The position numbers and the translations under genes were made by a program. Under the pieces are notes generated by a model, which worked only from the letters and a program-made list of their open reading frames with translations, made no database searches and had not been told where the DNA came from. 41,240 nucleotides of DNA, taken from assembly GCA_002167715.1 (NCBI GenBank), contig NHCG01000010.1:320392-361631 (forward strand), read 5' to 3'. Shown in pieces: positions 1-8,347 of this stretch; positions within the stretch are counted from its first letter, which is position 1; every line of letters begins with the position of its first letter. Source of the stretch: Micavibrio sp. TMED27 (GTDB lineage: Bacteria > Pseudomonadota > Alphaproteobacteria > Micavibrionales > Micavibrionaceae).

Positions 1-2
1 TT

Positions 3-488
3 TTTTCATCTGTATTTTTACAAATTGCACCTTTCTATGATGGGAATATGAAGTTACTCAGGCTTTTGATGGTTATATATCTTTTGAAGTCTGGATATGC
101 TTATGTACCGTACGTACTTTTTGATCCTATTATGCTTAAAAAGGGACGTGATATTTATCACGCACTTTCTCAAAACCAGGATAGTTTAGCGAGTGGTAAA
201 CCAGATTGGTCATCCTGGTTACAATGCTTTTTAGGTGTGTTGTATGAGCAGAAGAATATTCTTTTGGATCGTTTGCGTGAAGATAAAAAAGATCTATCGC
301 ATTTACCGACTTTATCAGCTCGTATCATGAAGCTTTTTGAAGAGCATAAAAGGCTTCAAATGAAGCAAATTATTAAATTTACTAATGGACGCCGTGCAAC
401 TATTAAATTACGCTTATCTGAGTTAGTTGAGCAAGGGTATCTAAAAAGACATGGTAAAGCACGGTCTACTTGGTATTCACTTGATTAA
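3..488 (+). CDS. Fic-fold protein, 3' part, degenerate Fic motif (partial at window edge)
   Basis: The reading frame is open from the window edge to the TAA at 486-488, so this is the C-terminal part of a longer gene; the first ATG (48) is probably internal. Just before that ATG the frame reads APFYDGNMKLLRLL, which aligns with the Fic active-site motif HPFxDGNGRxxR. The catalytic His is Ala and the Gly-Arg is Met-Lys. After it come the alpha-helical tail usual in Fic proteins (residues like YLLKSGYAYVPYVLFDPI) and a C-terminal winged-helix segment (roughly residues 90-146 of the part after ATG 48, 'KQIIKFTNGRRATIKLRLSELVEQGYLKR'). Known for the family: Fic enzymes transfer AMP or other nucleotides using that His. 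Inference: a catalytically dead Fic-HTH protein, perhaps now only a regulator, or a decaying gene. Confidence 0.72.
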   Translation, partial: FSSVFLQIAPFYDGNMKLLRLLMVIYLLKSGYAYVPYVLFDPIMLKKGRDIYHALSQNQDSLASGKPDWSSWLQCFLGVLYEQKNILLDRLREDKKDLSHLPTLSARIMKLFEEHKRLQMKQIIKFTNGRRATIKLRLSELVEQGYLKRHGKARSTWYSLD

Positions 489-653
489 AATTTCATATAC
501 ATACTCATGTATAGGAAAAATAACCTATAAATTCGTGAAATAATACTATTTGTATCGTAAATATGATAAATTATTTTCATAATTGACTATTTAGGATTTT
601 TTTCTCTATTAATTTGGATAAACCTTAATTTAAAAGAATATAAAATTAAAGCG

Positions 654-956
654 ATGTTTGAGACTGTCAAAAGAAGAAGGCAGAGAGTATCTGAGGTTTT
701 ATCTGCGTTATCTAATGTAGATAGGTTGCATATAGTTTGCTTACTATCTGATGGTGAGGTATGTGCTGGTGATCTTGCTAAGAAGACAAGAATTAAGCGT
801 AGTTCTATGTCACAACATCTTAATGTTCTTAAGGATGCTAGGCTGATTACGTACAGGCGAGAGCATAGAGTATTATATTACTCTATTTCTGATCCATTAG
901 TTCATGAGTTATTAAATACAGTTGAAAATTCATTCTCAGTAGTTGTTGATGTGTAA
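654..956 (+). CDS. ArsR-family winged-helix transcriptional regulator
   Basis: A 100-residue protein with the ArsR/SmtB layout. It has an N-terminal helix, 'LSALSNVDRLHIVCLLSDGE', a recognition helix region 'KRSSMSQHLNVLKDARLI', and a beta-wing 'YRREHRVLYYSISD'. The usual alpha-3 metal site ELCxCDL is here EVCAGDL with one Cys, so a classic arsenic or cadmium sensor is unlikely. It stands alone, with 165 bp of AT-rich spacer upstream (489-653). Its stop codon lies within a hairpin (955-977) shared with the convergent gene. Confidence 0.85.
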   Translation: MFETVKRRRQRVSEVLSALSNVDRLHIVCLLSDGEVCAGDLAKKTRIKRSSMSQHLNVLKDARLITYRREHRVLYYSISDPLVHELLNTVENSFSVVVDV

Positions 957-977
957 TTGGCTAAGTCTTAGCCAATT
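955..977. terminator. Bidirectional hairpin between convergent genes
   Basis: A perfect 10-bp inverted repeat (955-964 with 968-977, sequence AATTGGCTAA / TTAGCCAATT, 3-nt loop) overlaps the ArsR stop codon. It ends 2 bp before the stop of the convergent pseudopilin-like gene. The stem is AT-rich and has no long T-tract, so it may be a weak terminator for both genes. Confidence 0.55.
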
Positions 978-979
978 AA

Positions 980-1690
980 TTAGCGGGCTATGAGAACGTA
1001 ATAGAAGTGATAAGTATTGCTTGAGCCTTCTATGCATCCAGCGTTTACGCCATTTAGAATGCCGCCTGTATCTGATATGGACGCGTTATAGGTATAGTCA
1101 CCAGTAAATTTTGATGTGATATCAAAATTATTGTCAGCATCGTCAGGTGGTACATTTAGATCAATGCCTTGCTCATAATTTAAGGCAACGCACATATCAA
1201 ATGTCAGATTGGGAAGGAATAGGGCGAGGTCAGTGCATAGATCATTTGGATCGTCACATCCTTGGCCCAAGATTGTGTTGTTAGCGTTTATAAGCCACAG
1301 GGATCCGTCATTTATATTTTCTTGAGGTTTTAACCAGGAAATACTTCCACCAACTATATTAAAGACCTTGCAGTTACCATCGCTACAGTTCGCATTTGTG
1401 TAGCCTGGCATATTTACAAATTCAAAACTGATGTCAGTTTCAGATATATTGTGTCTTCGTAGCTTATTGACTGCACGTTCTACTTTCTGTGCGAAACTAA
1501 TGACATCAGCAGCGGCTATTTTGAGCTCTCTAGCTGTCATTTTAACAGTGCCATCATCTTGCATAGAGCTAGAGACTGTGAAAGACAGCGCAGCAAAAAG
1601 TGCGACGCCAATTAGCACAATCATTAGCACATTACCGCTTTGTGAATTTTTGTGCTTTATATTGTAGTTTCTTCTATTTTTTTTCTTCAT
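980..1690 (-). CDS. Pseudopilin-like single-pass membrane protein at the end of the dot operon
   Basis: I chose the ATG at 1690 (236 aa). The longer reading (ATG at 1747) would overlap dotL by 74 bp; this start overlaps it by 17 bp. A basic N-terminus (KKKNRRNYNIKHKNSQ) leads into SGNVLMIVLIGVALFAALS and then a polar ectodomain. This resembles the N-terminal helix of type IV prepilins, but the Glu at +5 is missing. The ectodomain has several Cys (NCSDGNC, GCDDPNDLC, MC, GC) that could form disulfides in the periplasm. It is the last gene of the dotM-X-dotL-pilin run. The role is unknown; a surface or periplasmic part of the secretion system is an inference from position. Confidence 0.6.
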   Translation of the reverse strand: MKKKNRRNYNIKHKNSQSGNVLMIVLIGVALFAALSFTVSSSMQDDGTVKMTARELKIAAADVISFAQKVERAVNKLRRHNISETDISFEFVNMPGYTNANCSDGNCKVFNIVGGSISWLKPQENINDGSLWLINANNTILGQGCDDPNDLCTDLALFLPNLTFDMCVALNYEQGIDLNVPPDDADNNFDITSKFTGDYTYNASISDTGGILNGVNAGCIEGSSNTYHFYYVLIAR

Positions 1691-3878
1691 TCTCAGATGG
1701 TTTTTTGAAGAGTTTTGCGCTTGCTTCTTTACCTGCATTCTCAACAATGGATCGGATTTCTTTTGGTAGATCTGCTCGCTTCATTTTCGCTCTTGGTGGA
1801 GCGGCTGGCTTTTCCGTTTGGCCATCTTTAAAGAAGTTCATAGGTGCGCCGCCACTTTGCTGTTGTCCTGCTGGCGGTGTAGGCGGTGCTACTGGTTCTT
1901 TAGATAGATCGTTATTAAGAGCGTGGACTTCGACCAGGGCGCAGATTCCTCTATCAACGCTGGCGATCTCTTTCTCTTTAACTTTACCAAAACCTTGAGC
2001 GATTGCATCTATTTCATCAGGTGTTTCTGCCTCTACATCAGCACGGCTTGCTCTCCATGATTTATTGACCATAAGATCGCGGAGCTTTGTAATAGAATCC
2101 GCATTTTTCATTAACTCATCATCTGTAGGTGGCAGAGAGAGGAAGCGTGTAACGCGCATAGCTTTCGCAAAGCCTGGGTTTGAATAAAACATGCCGCAAC
2201 TCACGACAGCTTCACCATATGTCACAACGGCTTGACCTTCTTTAAAGCCGCGAAGCTCTTCGTAGTTTGCTCTTGGTCGGGATTGTACGCCGGCCTGCTG
2301 TGTGTCGAGATAAGTCTTGGTTCCGCCTGACATCTGAAAGCCTGATACCTCTGTTACGAGTGCGGAGCCAACTGTTTTTTCGAAGAATTCTTTTGTTTCT
2401 GTTGGGTCTTCTAGTTTGCCGAAGATTTTAATGTTACAGTTCGCTGTAATAGAGTTTGCTTCTTCACGGACACGCTTTTTCATCGCAGGTAAGTCCTGAC
2501 CAGAGAAGATTAAGCAAAAACCAAGAGAACGTGCCTGCGCAGCCATAACAGCCATACCTTCGGCTGTATAGTAACCAACTTCGTCAAAAACAGTCATAAA
2601 TGGTGTTGAGGAGTGTGTCGGTTTGTTTTCAATCACAGTCGCTGAAGAGCCTTCAACGGTTGAGCCAAGTGCAGAGCCCATCATCCCCTTAATCGTTGCT
2701 GCCACGATTTTACCGAGGTTAGCGATCTCATCACCTGATTTCTCAAGCGCGGGGATGAGCACGATCAGAATGCGGCGGTTTAGAACAACATCAACCATGT
2801 CCACGTCTGCGGCTTGTGTGTCAAAAATATATCCATAGTCATCACCAAGAGACTGGAGTGATCTGGTGAACTGCATAGCTAGATAGCCATGCTGTTGACT
2901 TGCTGTTTGTGTGTCTGGTGGTGGTCCACCGCCTTCTGGTGGTTTTACATCACCGTTATCATCATAGGCGCTGGCAACAAAACCAGGAAGTGTTTCAAGG
3001 TAACCATTAATACCAGAGCGTATTTCTTCTGGTACAGCTTCGTCACGTGCGAGGCGAATAACACGGTTTAGTGAAAGGCTATCACGAAGGAGCTTTACAG
3101 AAAGCTGCATGTCTTGGTTGTCACGCTTCCATGTTAAGACAGGCATCATTGCAGATACAAGCGAGATCGCACGTTCTGCCCACATTGCGTTGTCACCGCC
3201 AGAATCAGGCATAAGGGATACAAGCATGTTCGTTAGATATGAAGCAGAACCGGATGAGAATGGGTTCATGGTGTTTGATGGCGCAGCAACATCTGAGTTA
3301 CCGGTCATGTAGTTCAAAACAAGTAGATCGTCATCACGGCCAAAACGACGAACGAGAGATGAGAGAGATGACCAAAGATCTGTATCCGCTTTACCATCAA
3401 CATAAACAAAGCCTGAGCCCCAAGCCATAGCGTTTGTCACTGTTGATTTTAGACCTTCTGTTTTACCTGCACCTGTTGTACCAAGGTATAGGATATGAGT
3501 TCTGGCATCTGAGTTCGTAAACCATACTTCTTCGTTAGTACGTTCAACATTACCCATATAAAGAATACCCTCAGCTTTTCCTGCTTTACCATTTCGGCCG
3601 TTATTCGGGTCTTTAAAACGAGCGCCGAGGGGGAGTTTAAATGCTAATTCTTTACTTCGTGTTTTAAGCCATAGAAAAAATAGTAGAAGACAGAGCATAA
3701 TGAGGTCTGCAAATGCAAAGGCCCATTCATTAAAGTAGATGCTTGCACCTGCCGTTAAGAAAACGGCTGCAGAGTAGTTTTTGCTAGCAAGTGCATCAGC
3801 AACCCTTACAAGTAAGGGGCGCACGTCCCGAAGCATTTTTTCGGGATTATGTTCGTACTTATGTTGATCAATTGCCAT
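1674..3878 (-). CDS. dotL: DotL/IcmO (TrbC-type) type IVB coupling protein ATPase
   Basis: A 734-aa inner-membrane ATPase that selects substrates and feeds them to the type IVB (Dot/Icm) transporter. Two hydrophobic segments lie at about residues 37-48 and 56-70. The Walker A motif GTTGAGKT is at 133-140 and Walker B FMTVFDEVGYY at about 427-437 (D432, E433). The length is close to Legionella DotL (about 780 aa). The C-terminal 100 residues are polar and Pro-rich (about 650-690), as in the DotL tail that binds adaptors in Legionella. The dotM-like gene lies upstream on the same strand, separated by one unknown gene; the downstream gene overlaps the 3' end. It could instead be the TrbC relative of a conjugation system; the sequence cannot separate the two. 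Confidence 0.9.
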   Translation of the reverse strand: MAIDQHKYEHNPEKMLRDVRPLLVRVADALASKNYSAAVFLTAGASIYFNEWAFAFADLIMLCLLLFFLWLKTRSKELAFKLPLGARFKDPNNGRNGKAGKAEGILYMGNVERTNEEVWFTNSDARTHILYLGTTGAGKTEGLKSTVTNAMAWGSGFVYVDGKADTDLWSSLSSLVRRFGRDDDLLVLNYMTGNSDVAAPSNTMNPFSSGSASYLTNMLVSLMPDSGGDNAMWAERAISLVSAMMPVLTWKRDNQDMQLSVKLLRDSLSLNRVIRLARDEAVPEEIRSGINGYLETLPGFVASAYDDNGDVKPPEGGGPPPDTQTASQQHGYLAMQFTRSLQSLGDDYGYIFDTQAADVDMVDVVLNRRILIVLIPALEKSGDEIANLGKIVAATIKGMMGSALGSTVEGSSATVIENKPTHSSTPFMTVFDEVGYYTAEGMAVMAAQARSLGFCLIFSGQDLPAMKKRVREEANSITANCNIKIFGKLEDPTETKEFFEKTVGSALVTEVSGFQMSGGTKTYLDTQQAGVQSRPRANYEELRGFKEGQAVVTYGEAVVSCGMFYSNPGFAKAMRVTRFLSLPPTDDELMKNADSITKLRDLMVNKSWRASRADVEAETPDEIDAIAQGFGKVKEKEIASVDRGICALVEVHALNNDLSKEPVAPPTPPAGQQQSGGAPMNFFKDGQTEKPAAPPRAKMKRADLPKEIRSIVENAGKEASAKLFKKPSENEEKK

Positions 3879-3899
3879 AGCTTAGGTGAATGCCTTTAA

Positions 3900-4469
3900 T
3901 TACTGTGCTTGTAAGAATGCATCTGCTGACATTGGGACGCCAGATTGTACAGGTGCAGCTTGCTGTGCTGGTTGTTGTGTGCTTGTGCTTGATGCCTGCT
4001 GTATTGAAGCTGGGGGTCTAGGTCTTAGGCTTGTGGCACCATTTACTAGGATAATTAATACTAGAACGCTACCGATTACGATGGCCCATTTCTTGCCACC
4101 CGATTTTTTCTGAGCATAAGCGGGGGCGTAGTTTACGTTAGCAGCATCTGCTCCTGTTGGTGCTTGCCAGATTTGACCTTGAGCATTTTCCATGGCTTTT
4201 GAAGCGGCAAGTAGGCCTTCTACTGCAAATTTTTTACTTTTGAATGGAGCTATGTCTATATTTTCGCCGCGCGGCGTTTTTAGAATGAGGGTGTAGATGT
4301 CTTTTTCTTCGTCTTTTTTGACTTCAAGGGCGGACGCTTTTGCGCTGCTTAAGTCCATTTGCCATACGACTGGGTTTTCTGCTTCTGGTAATGAAAGGAT
4401 AAGCTTCCCGTCAACGACATTGGCGCTGGCGCTTGTTTCTTCTTGCTTTTTGAATAACGTATTTAACAT
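3900..4469 (-). CDS. Unknown single-TM protein between dotM and dotL
   Basis: A 189-aa protein I do not recognise. Residues 1-120 are a soluble, beta-rich-looking cytoplasmic domain (KLILSLPEAENPVVWQMDL, DIYTLILKTPRGENIDIAPF). A basic stretch KKSGGKK precedes one membrane helix (about 128-145, WAIVIGSVLVLIILVNGA), and a short Gln/Ala/Pro/Ser-rich tail ends in ADAFLQAQ. The ATG follows AGGAG by about 10 nt. It sits 36 bp after dotM and 21 bp before dotL, so it is almost certainly co-transcribed. In plasmid R64 the equivalent slot between trbA (dotM) and trbC (dotL) holds trbB, but this protein shows no thioredoxin-like CxxC. A coupling-complex accessory role is inference. Confidence 0.75.
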   Translation of the reverse strand: MLNTLFKKQEETSASANVVDGKLILSLPEAENPVVWQMDLSSAKASALEVKKDEEKDIYTLILKTPRGENIDIAPFKSKKFAVEGLLAASKAMENAQGQIWQAPTGADAANVNYAPAYAQKKSGGKKWAIVIGSVLVLIILVNGATSLRPRPPASIQQASSTSTQQPAQQAAPVQSGVPMSADAFLQAQ

Positions 4470-4505
4470 TCTGTTTTAACTCCTAGTTTTTAACTTTTAT
4501 GTGTT

Positions 4506-5753
4506 TTATATGGCTTTCTTAACGCCTTTTTTCTTTGAATTGCTGTAATCAAGCTGCGGAATTGGACGTGCTTTGATTGACTGCATGTATTCTGAAATCG
4601 TGTCGACAGCGTCCTCGACTTTAGGGACTGGAATTGGTCTTTGTGTGAGGCGTTCTGCTTTAAAATGTGACATCGCACCAATGGCCTCTAGGTGGTATGA
4701 TTGGCGCCCAAGGTTGTTTAGCGGGTACCAAAGAGTTCGGTTATGTGCGCGAAGCCATACAAATGTTGCGGGGGCTAATACGCCGCCTTCTTCTCTGGCT
4801 GTCATAAGTGCTCTTAACATCGCCGTGGTTATAAATGCGTGGCGATTACATTTTGCTAGAAGCTCTCCTGAAATATCTTTGTTCTTTATAATTTTACGCG
4901 CTTCATTCAGAAGTGTTTTATCATTTTTCAAGTTTAGCCCTGTTTTAAATTCCCAGCATGTAGCGAGACGGCCGAGCATATCATCGGCTTCGTCACGTTT
5001 TCTTGCTGATTTCAGGCAGAACGCAGCAAGCAATACTTGCATATACGGCTCTAGTGCCATTGGACCTTTCCAACGTCCAATCAGTTGTTTCTTGAATTCA
5101 CGTGCGGCGGCTTCGCGGTCCAGGTTTCCATCAGGAATAGGGATACTGTTGTAAGCTATCCATTCTTCAGGGCCGAGGGCTTCTGCGAATAGAGGAAGTT
5201 CAGCAGGGACAGGTGAACCGGGTGGGCGCGGCGGCTGTGTTGCTGGGTTGAACTTTACGAATGGTGAAATTACGGGGAAGTTAAAGGCTTGGCGGTAGAT
5301 CAAATTCTCCAGACCCATGCGCTGTCTGTAATATGTACGGGGCCCTTTGAATATGCACCATATGCAACCAAGTCCGCATATGAAAATGAAGAGATGTTTC
5401 AGTGGCTGCATGGCCATTGCACCGAACATTGACAGGTGCGTGTAGGTTAATTGTTCTTTTTTGAATGCATCAACGCTTACAAATGAGGCTTCCCAGTCAT
5501 ATTCTTTACCGTTGAAAACGAATCTTGCTCTTTCAGTTTCCATGCCGAGAATATCAAAAATGGCATTTTGGGCATAGATAAACCAGCTGATCACCCACAT
5601 TTCTGCATAGCGAATCCAGCGCACAATATTACGAATTTCGGTATCGTAGTAATACCAAAATAACCAGCCAATAGCCGCTACAGCGACTAATAGCATGGCC
5701 CAACCTATCGCATTTTCATGCAAAGTATTTTCAGCTTGTTGTCCGCCTGACAA
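4506..5753 (-). CDS. dotM: DotM/IcmP (TrbA-type) type IVB coupling complex protein
   Basis: A 415-aa inner-membrane protein. There is an N-terminal membrane helix (about 16-32, IGWAMLLVAVAAIGWLFWYY) and another about 110-130 (LKHLFIFICGLGCIWCIF). A large cytoplasmic domain carries DotM hallmarks: LENLIYRQAFNFPVISPFVKFNP, a Pro-rich linker, an AAREFKKQLIGRW segment, and the late LWYPLNNLGRQ...HLEAIGAMSHFKAE. Known role: DotM partners DotL and helps recruit effectors. The first possible start is a TTG at 5753 preceded by GGTGAG; it gives a short N-tail before the first helix, as in Legionella DotM, while an internal ATG (5696) would cut into that helix. It is the first gene of the minus-strand dot cluster. 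Confidence 0.9.
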   Translation of the reverse strand: MSGGQQAENTLHENAIGWAMLLVAVAAIGWLFWYYYDTEIRNIVRWIRYAEMWVISWFIYAQNAIFDILGMETERARFVFNGKEYDWEASFVSVDAFKKEQLTYTHLSMFGAMAMQPLKHLFIFICGLGCIWCIFKGPRTYYRQRMGLENLIYRQAFNFPVISPFVKFNPATQPPRPPGSPVPAELPLFAEALGPEEWIAYNSIPIPDGNLDREAAAREFKKQLIGRWKGPMALEPYMQVLLAAFCLKSARKRDEADDMLGRLATCWEFKTGLNLKNDKTLLNEARKIIKNKDISGELLAKCNRHAFITTAMLRALMTAREEGGVLAPATFVWLRAHNRTLWYPLNNLGRQSYHLEAIGAMSHFKAERLTQRPIPVPKVEDAVDTISEYMQSIKARPIPQLDYSNSKKKGVKKAI

Positions 5754-6016
5754 TGAAACTCACCATTACTTATTGTTTTAGAATACATAACCCAACGCTA
5801 AAGATATCAAAAAAAATATCTAAACACTACTATTGCTTAAGAAGTTTTAAGTTTGTTTTAAAGTTTTTTTTAATTTTACTCATAAAAAGCCTTTGCAAAT
5901 GAAATAAAGTTTGATATTACACTCAGCGTTCCCAGTAATTGGGAGCCACGATATAGGCGTTGATTTTTTTTGATGTTATTTGTTCAAAGAAAAATTAAAG
6001 TGCTTTTAGGTAGTGT

Positions 6017-6092
<76 letters not shown>

Positions 6093-6126
6093 TCCTAAAA
6101 CATCTAATATCGTTTCTTTACATTGT

Positions 6127-6201
6127 TGGGGTATAGCCAAGCGGTAAGGCAGCGGTTTTTGGTATCGCCATGCGTAGGTTCGAATCCTACTACCCCAGCC
6201 A
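6127..6201 (+). tRNA. tRNA-Gln(TTG)
   Basis: Acceptor TGGGGTA pairs with TACCCCA, the discriminator is G and CCA is encoded (6199-6201). The anticodon loop TTTTGGT gives TTG. It follows tRNA-Thr by 34 bp and is probably co-transcribed with it. Confidence 0.95.
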
Positions 6202-6424
6202 TTTTTCCTTTTTTAATAATTACTAAGAGATAAAGCCCAGTTTTCAAATTAGGCAGGACTTAGTGTTGAAATGCTTCGAACTCATCAAATGTAGAAATCT
6301 CGGCGACGAATTTAATAAGCACGGCGATTTATGATTAGAGTTGCGGATGAGATACGGTTCATGCCCAGTCAAACCAATTGAAACTCTTCAACTACGGCAG
6401 TGAGCAATCTTTATAGACTGGGGA
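6202..6424. other. Intergenic region after the tRNA pair, no gene seen
   Basis: A T-rich stretch just after tRNA-Gln (6202-6214) could end its transcript. A CCCAGTC (6364-6370) / GACTGGG (6416-6422) inverted pair lies close to the 3' end of the convergent membrane-protein gene. I see no other structure. Confidence 0.4.
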
Positions 6425-7303
6425 TTAATTGTCCTCATTCTCCATATACATAAAGTTTTTGAAGATAAAAGAACTAGTTTTAGGGTCTAAAGATGCCATT
6501 ACGTCACTAAATTCTGTTGCCACTCTACAGGCCTCTCTTGGAGGTATCTGCGTCAAATAATCAAGCTTCTCAAGATTTTCTAACGGATATCCTTTTTCTT
6601 GATACCTAAGTATTATGATTTCGAATATTTCTTCAGCACTGCCCGCTCTAGGAGGTATGGAGGGGGAATTGATTGCGCTTTCAATAATGTCTGCTTTCAT
6701 ATCCGACTCTTTTTTAATAAATTCAGGTGTTATATCTTCCGGTGTGAAATTTGGCTGCCCGAGAAAATACGTCACACATAATTTTGGTTTGTTTTTGAAT
6801 TGTTTTAACACTTCATAATTCCTATTTAGCAGAGCATGAGTTTTTTCATCTGATGCTGCAGGAAGATGCTTCTGAAAATATTTTGAGACGATTTCTACAG
6901 ACGCGGCCTGCGATAACATCATGACTTGATCTTCAGGCGCATTAAAAACAATGTCTTGCATTTTCTGAGCCATAGCTTCTCTGGCATCTGGATGGTATTG
7001 AAAAATAACGGTGAAAAGTCGCTGCCGTTCTAATTCCTGCATTACACTTTCTAATGCTTGCACTTGATATTTATGGGCGTATGCTTCTTCAACATACGGC
7101 TTAATTAAACGGGGAACTTGGAAAGATAGTACAACAAATACAATTACTGCATACGTGAAAAGCTTTTCGTTTTTAAAAACCTTGGAGAGAGCGGTGCCCA
7201 TTAATGCTCCAATCAAACCGCCAACAGCTCCGAATGCTGCGCTGACAATAGCTCCATTGATACGTCCACTCGATAGAAATAAATCAACTAAAAAATCTTC
7301 CAT
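6425..7303 (-). CDS. Membrane protein of unknown function
   Basis: A 292-aa protein I do not recognise. A glycine-rich hydrophobic segment at about 17-40 (AIVSAAFGAVGGLIGALMGTAL) and a second helix at about 50-66 (FTYAVIVFVVLSFQVP) form a hairpin. A mostly helical, charged soluble domain of about 225 residues follows (ALESVMQELERQRLF, REAMAQKMQDIVF, EIFEIIILRYQEKGYPLENL). No catalytic motif is evident. It is a single gene with 220 bp of spacer downstream and about 200 bp of featureless AT-rich sequence upstream (7304-7502). Confidence 0.7.
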   Translation of the reverse strand: MEDFLVDLFLSSGRINGAIVSAAFGAVGGLIGALMGTALSKVFKNEKLFTYAVIVFVVLSFQVPRLIKPYVEEAYAHKYQVQALESVMQELERQRLFTVIFQYHPDAREAMAQKMQDIVFNAPEDQVMMLSQAASVEIVSKYFQKHLPAASDEKTHALLNRNYEVLKQFKNKPKLCVTYFLGQPNFTPEDITPEFIKKESDMKADIIESAINSPSIPPRAGSAEEIFEIIILRYQEKGYPLENLEKLDYLTQIPPREACRVATEFSDVMASLDPKTSSFIFKNFMYMENEDN

Positions 7304-7502
7304 GTCTTCCCCACATTTAAAATTCTATCAAGAGTTTAACGATATCAAAGAAATTTACCAGTCGTAAACTTGTGCCGTTAAAGACACCGTTCCAAAAAGG
7401 TCATTCTGGTAGGGCATGTGATGTGTTGTCAAAAAACAACTGTGGGGACATAGTTTATTTAAGCAATCAGTACATCCATTTTTCTACATATATTTGATTA
7501 AT

Positions 7503-8075
7503 TTAAAATCCCAAGAAATCAATTATTTCAAGATGATCTAGTAAAATGCTGGTGCCAATAATAATTAGGCAGATTCCGCCCAGTGCCTCTGCAATTTTTC
7601 CTGATTTTAGGCCAATATAATGCCCGGTCATTATGCCTGTTGTTGTCATGACAAATGTGGCTGCTCCTATTGATGTTGCGGCGATCAATATATTGGCATT
7701 TATTAAAGCGAGGGTTACGCCAACGGCCATGGCGTCAATGCTTGTGCCAATTGCCGTTAAAATAAGCATGCTTAACTTATGTTTTTCTGTTTTGGGTTTT
7801 TCTTCTTGAAAGCTTTCATAGAGCATTTTTCCGCCGATAATGCCGAGGATACAAAAGGCAATCCAATGATCAATAGATTCTATGAAGCCGCTTGCGGCTA
7901 CGCCCGCAATCCATCCGATGATGGGTGTTAGTGTTTCGACTAAGCCAAATATTGAGCCCACTTTTAAAGCTTCGGATATTTTAGGCTTGTTCATGACGGT
8001 GCCTTTACTAACTGATGCAGCGAAAGCATCAGCAGACATGCTAAAGGCCATTATTGTCGTTGAAATTATTCCCAT
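7503..8075 (-). CDS. mntP: Manganese efflux pump MntP
   Basis: A 190-aa integral membrane protein with six hydrophobic helices in two repeats. Each repeat has the acidic signature of the MntP/YebN family: SMSADAFAASVSKG near the N-terminus and AIGTSIDAMAVGVTLA at about residues 107-122. The length is typical (about 190). Known role: export of excess Mn2+ across the inner membrane. A yybP-ykoY riboswitch upstream (8133-8225) fits Mn-induced expression, as for E. coli mntP. The ATG at 8075 is the natural start, placing the first helix immediately after it. Confidence 0.93.
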   Translation of the reverse strand: MGIISTTIMAFSMSADAFAASVSKGTVMNKPKISEALKVGSIFGLVETLTPIIGWIAGVAASGFIESIDHWIAFCILGIIGGKMLYESFQEEKPKTEKHKLSMLILTAIGTSIDAMAVGVTLALINANILIAATSIGAATFVMTTTGIMTGHYIGLKSGKIAEALGGICLIIIGTSILLDHLEIIDFLGF

Positions 8076-8106
8076 TTTACACTCTTTAGTTAGATTCCAG
8101 ATACAA

Positions 8107-8128
8107 ATAGCCTGTTTTGTTCAGGCTA
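8107..8128 (-). terminator. Riboswitch expression-platform hairpin
   Basis: Read on the minus strand, TAGCCTG and CAGGCTA pair around a 7-8 nt A-rich loop, followed by a short T-rich stretch. It lies between the aptamer and the mntP start codon. It could be the regulated terminator arm, though the T-tract is weak. Confidence 0.5.
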
Positions 8129-8132
8129 TATG

Positions 8133-8225
8133 TAATCGGTCTCGCCAAGCGTAAAACGCCGATTTAGCCACGCAGTATGTGCGAGTATGTTGACTAAATC
8201 CCAAAGGAGGCTACTCCCCAATAAC
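8133..8225 (-). promoter_or_regulatory. yybP-ykoY manganese riboswitch upstream of mntP
   Basis: On the minus strand the 5' box reads GGGGAGTAGCC (8209-8219) and the 3' box GGCGAGACCGA (around 8136-8146). These are the two conserved blocks of the Mn2+-sensing yybP-ykoY aptamer. Between them lie sequences able to form the two helical arms (for example GGCGTTTTACGCT near the 3' side). The location, in the leader of an mntP gene, is the classical one. Confidence 0.88.
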
Positions 8226-8347
8226 GATTGGAAACTAACAATAAGCGTATTAAAAGGCAAGTAATTAATGTTTTTCTAAATGCGCGGCCTTTTGTTTTTT
8301 GGTAGAAAGCATTGCAGTAAAATGAAATTAATATGTATATTGATTGC

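Noticed and set aside
1674-5753. Conjugative relaxase/plasmid transfer region
   Set aside because: No relaxase, nic site or other tra genes seen; only the coupling module is present, so secretion versus conjugation stays open and a plasmid claim is not supported.
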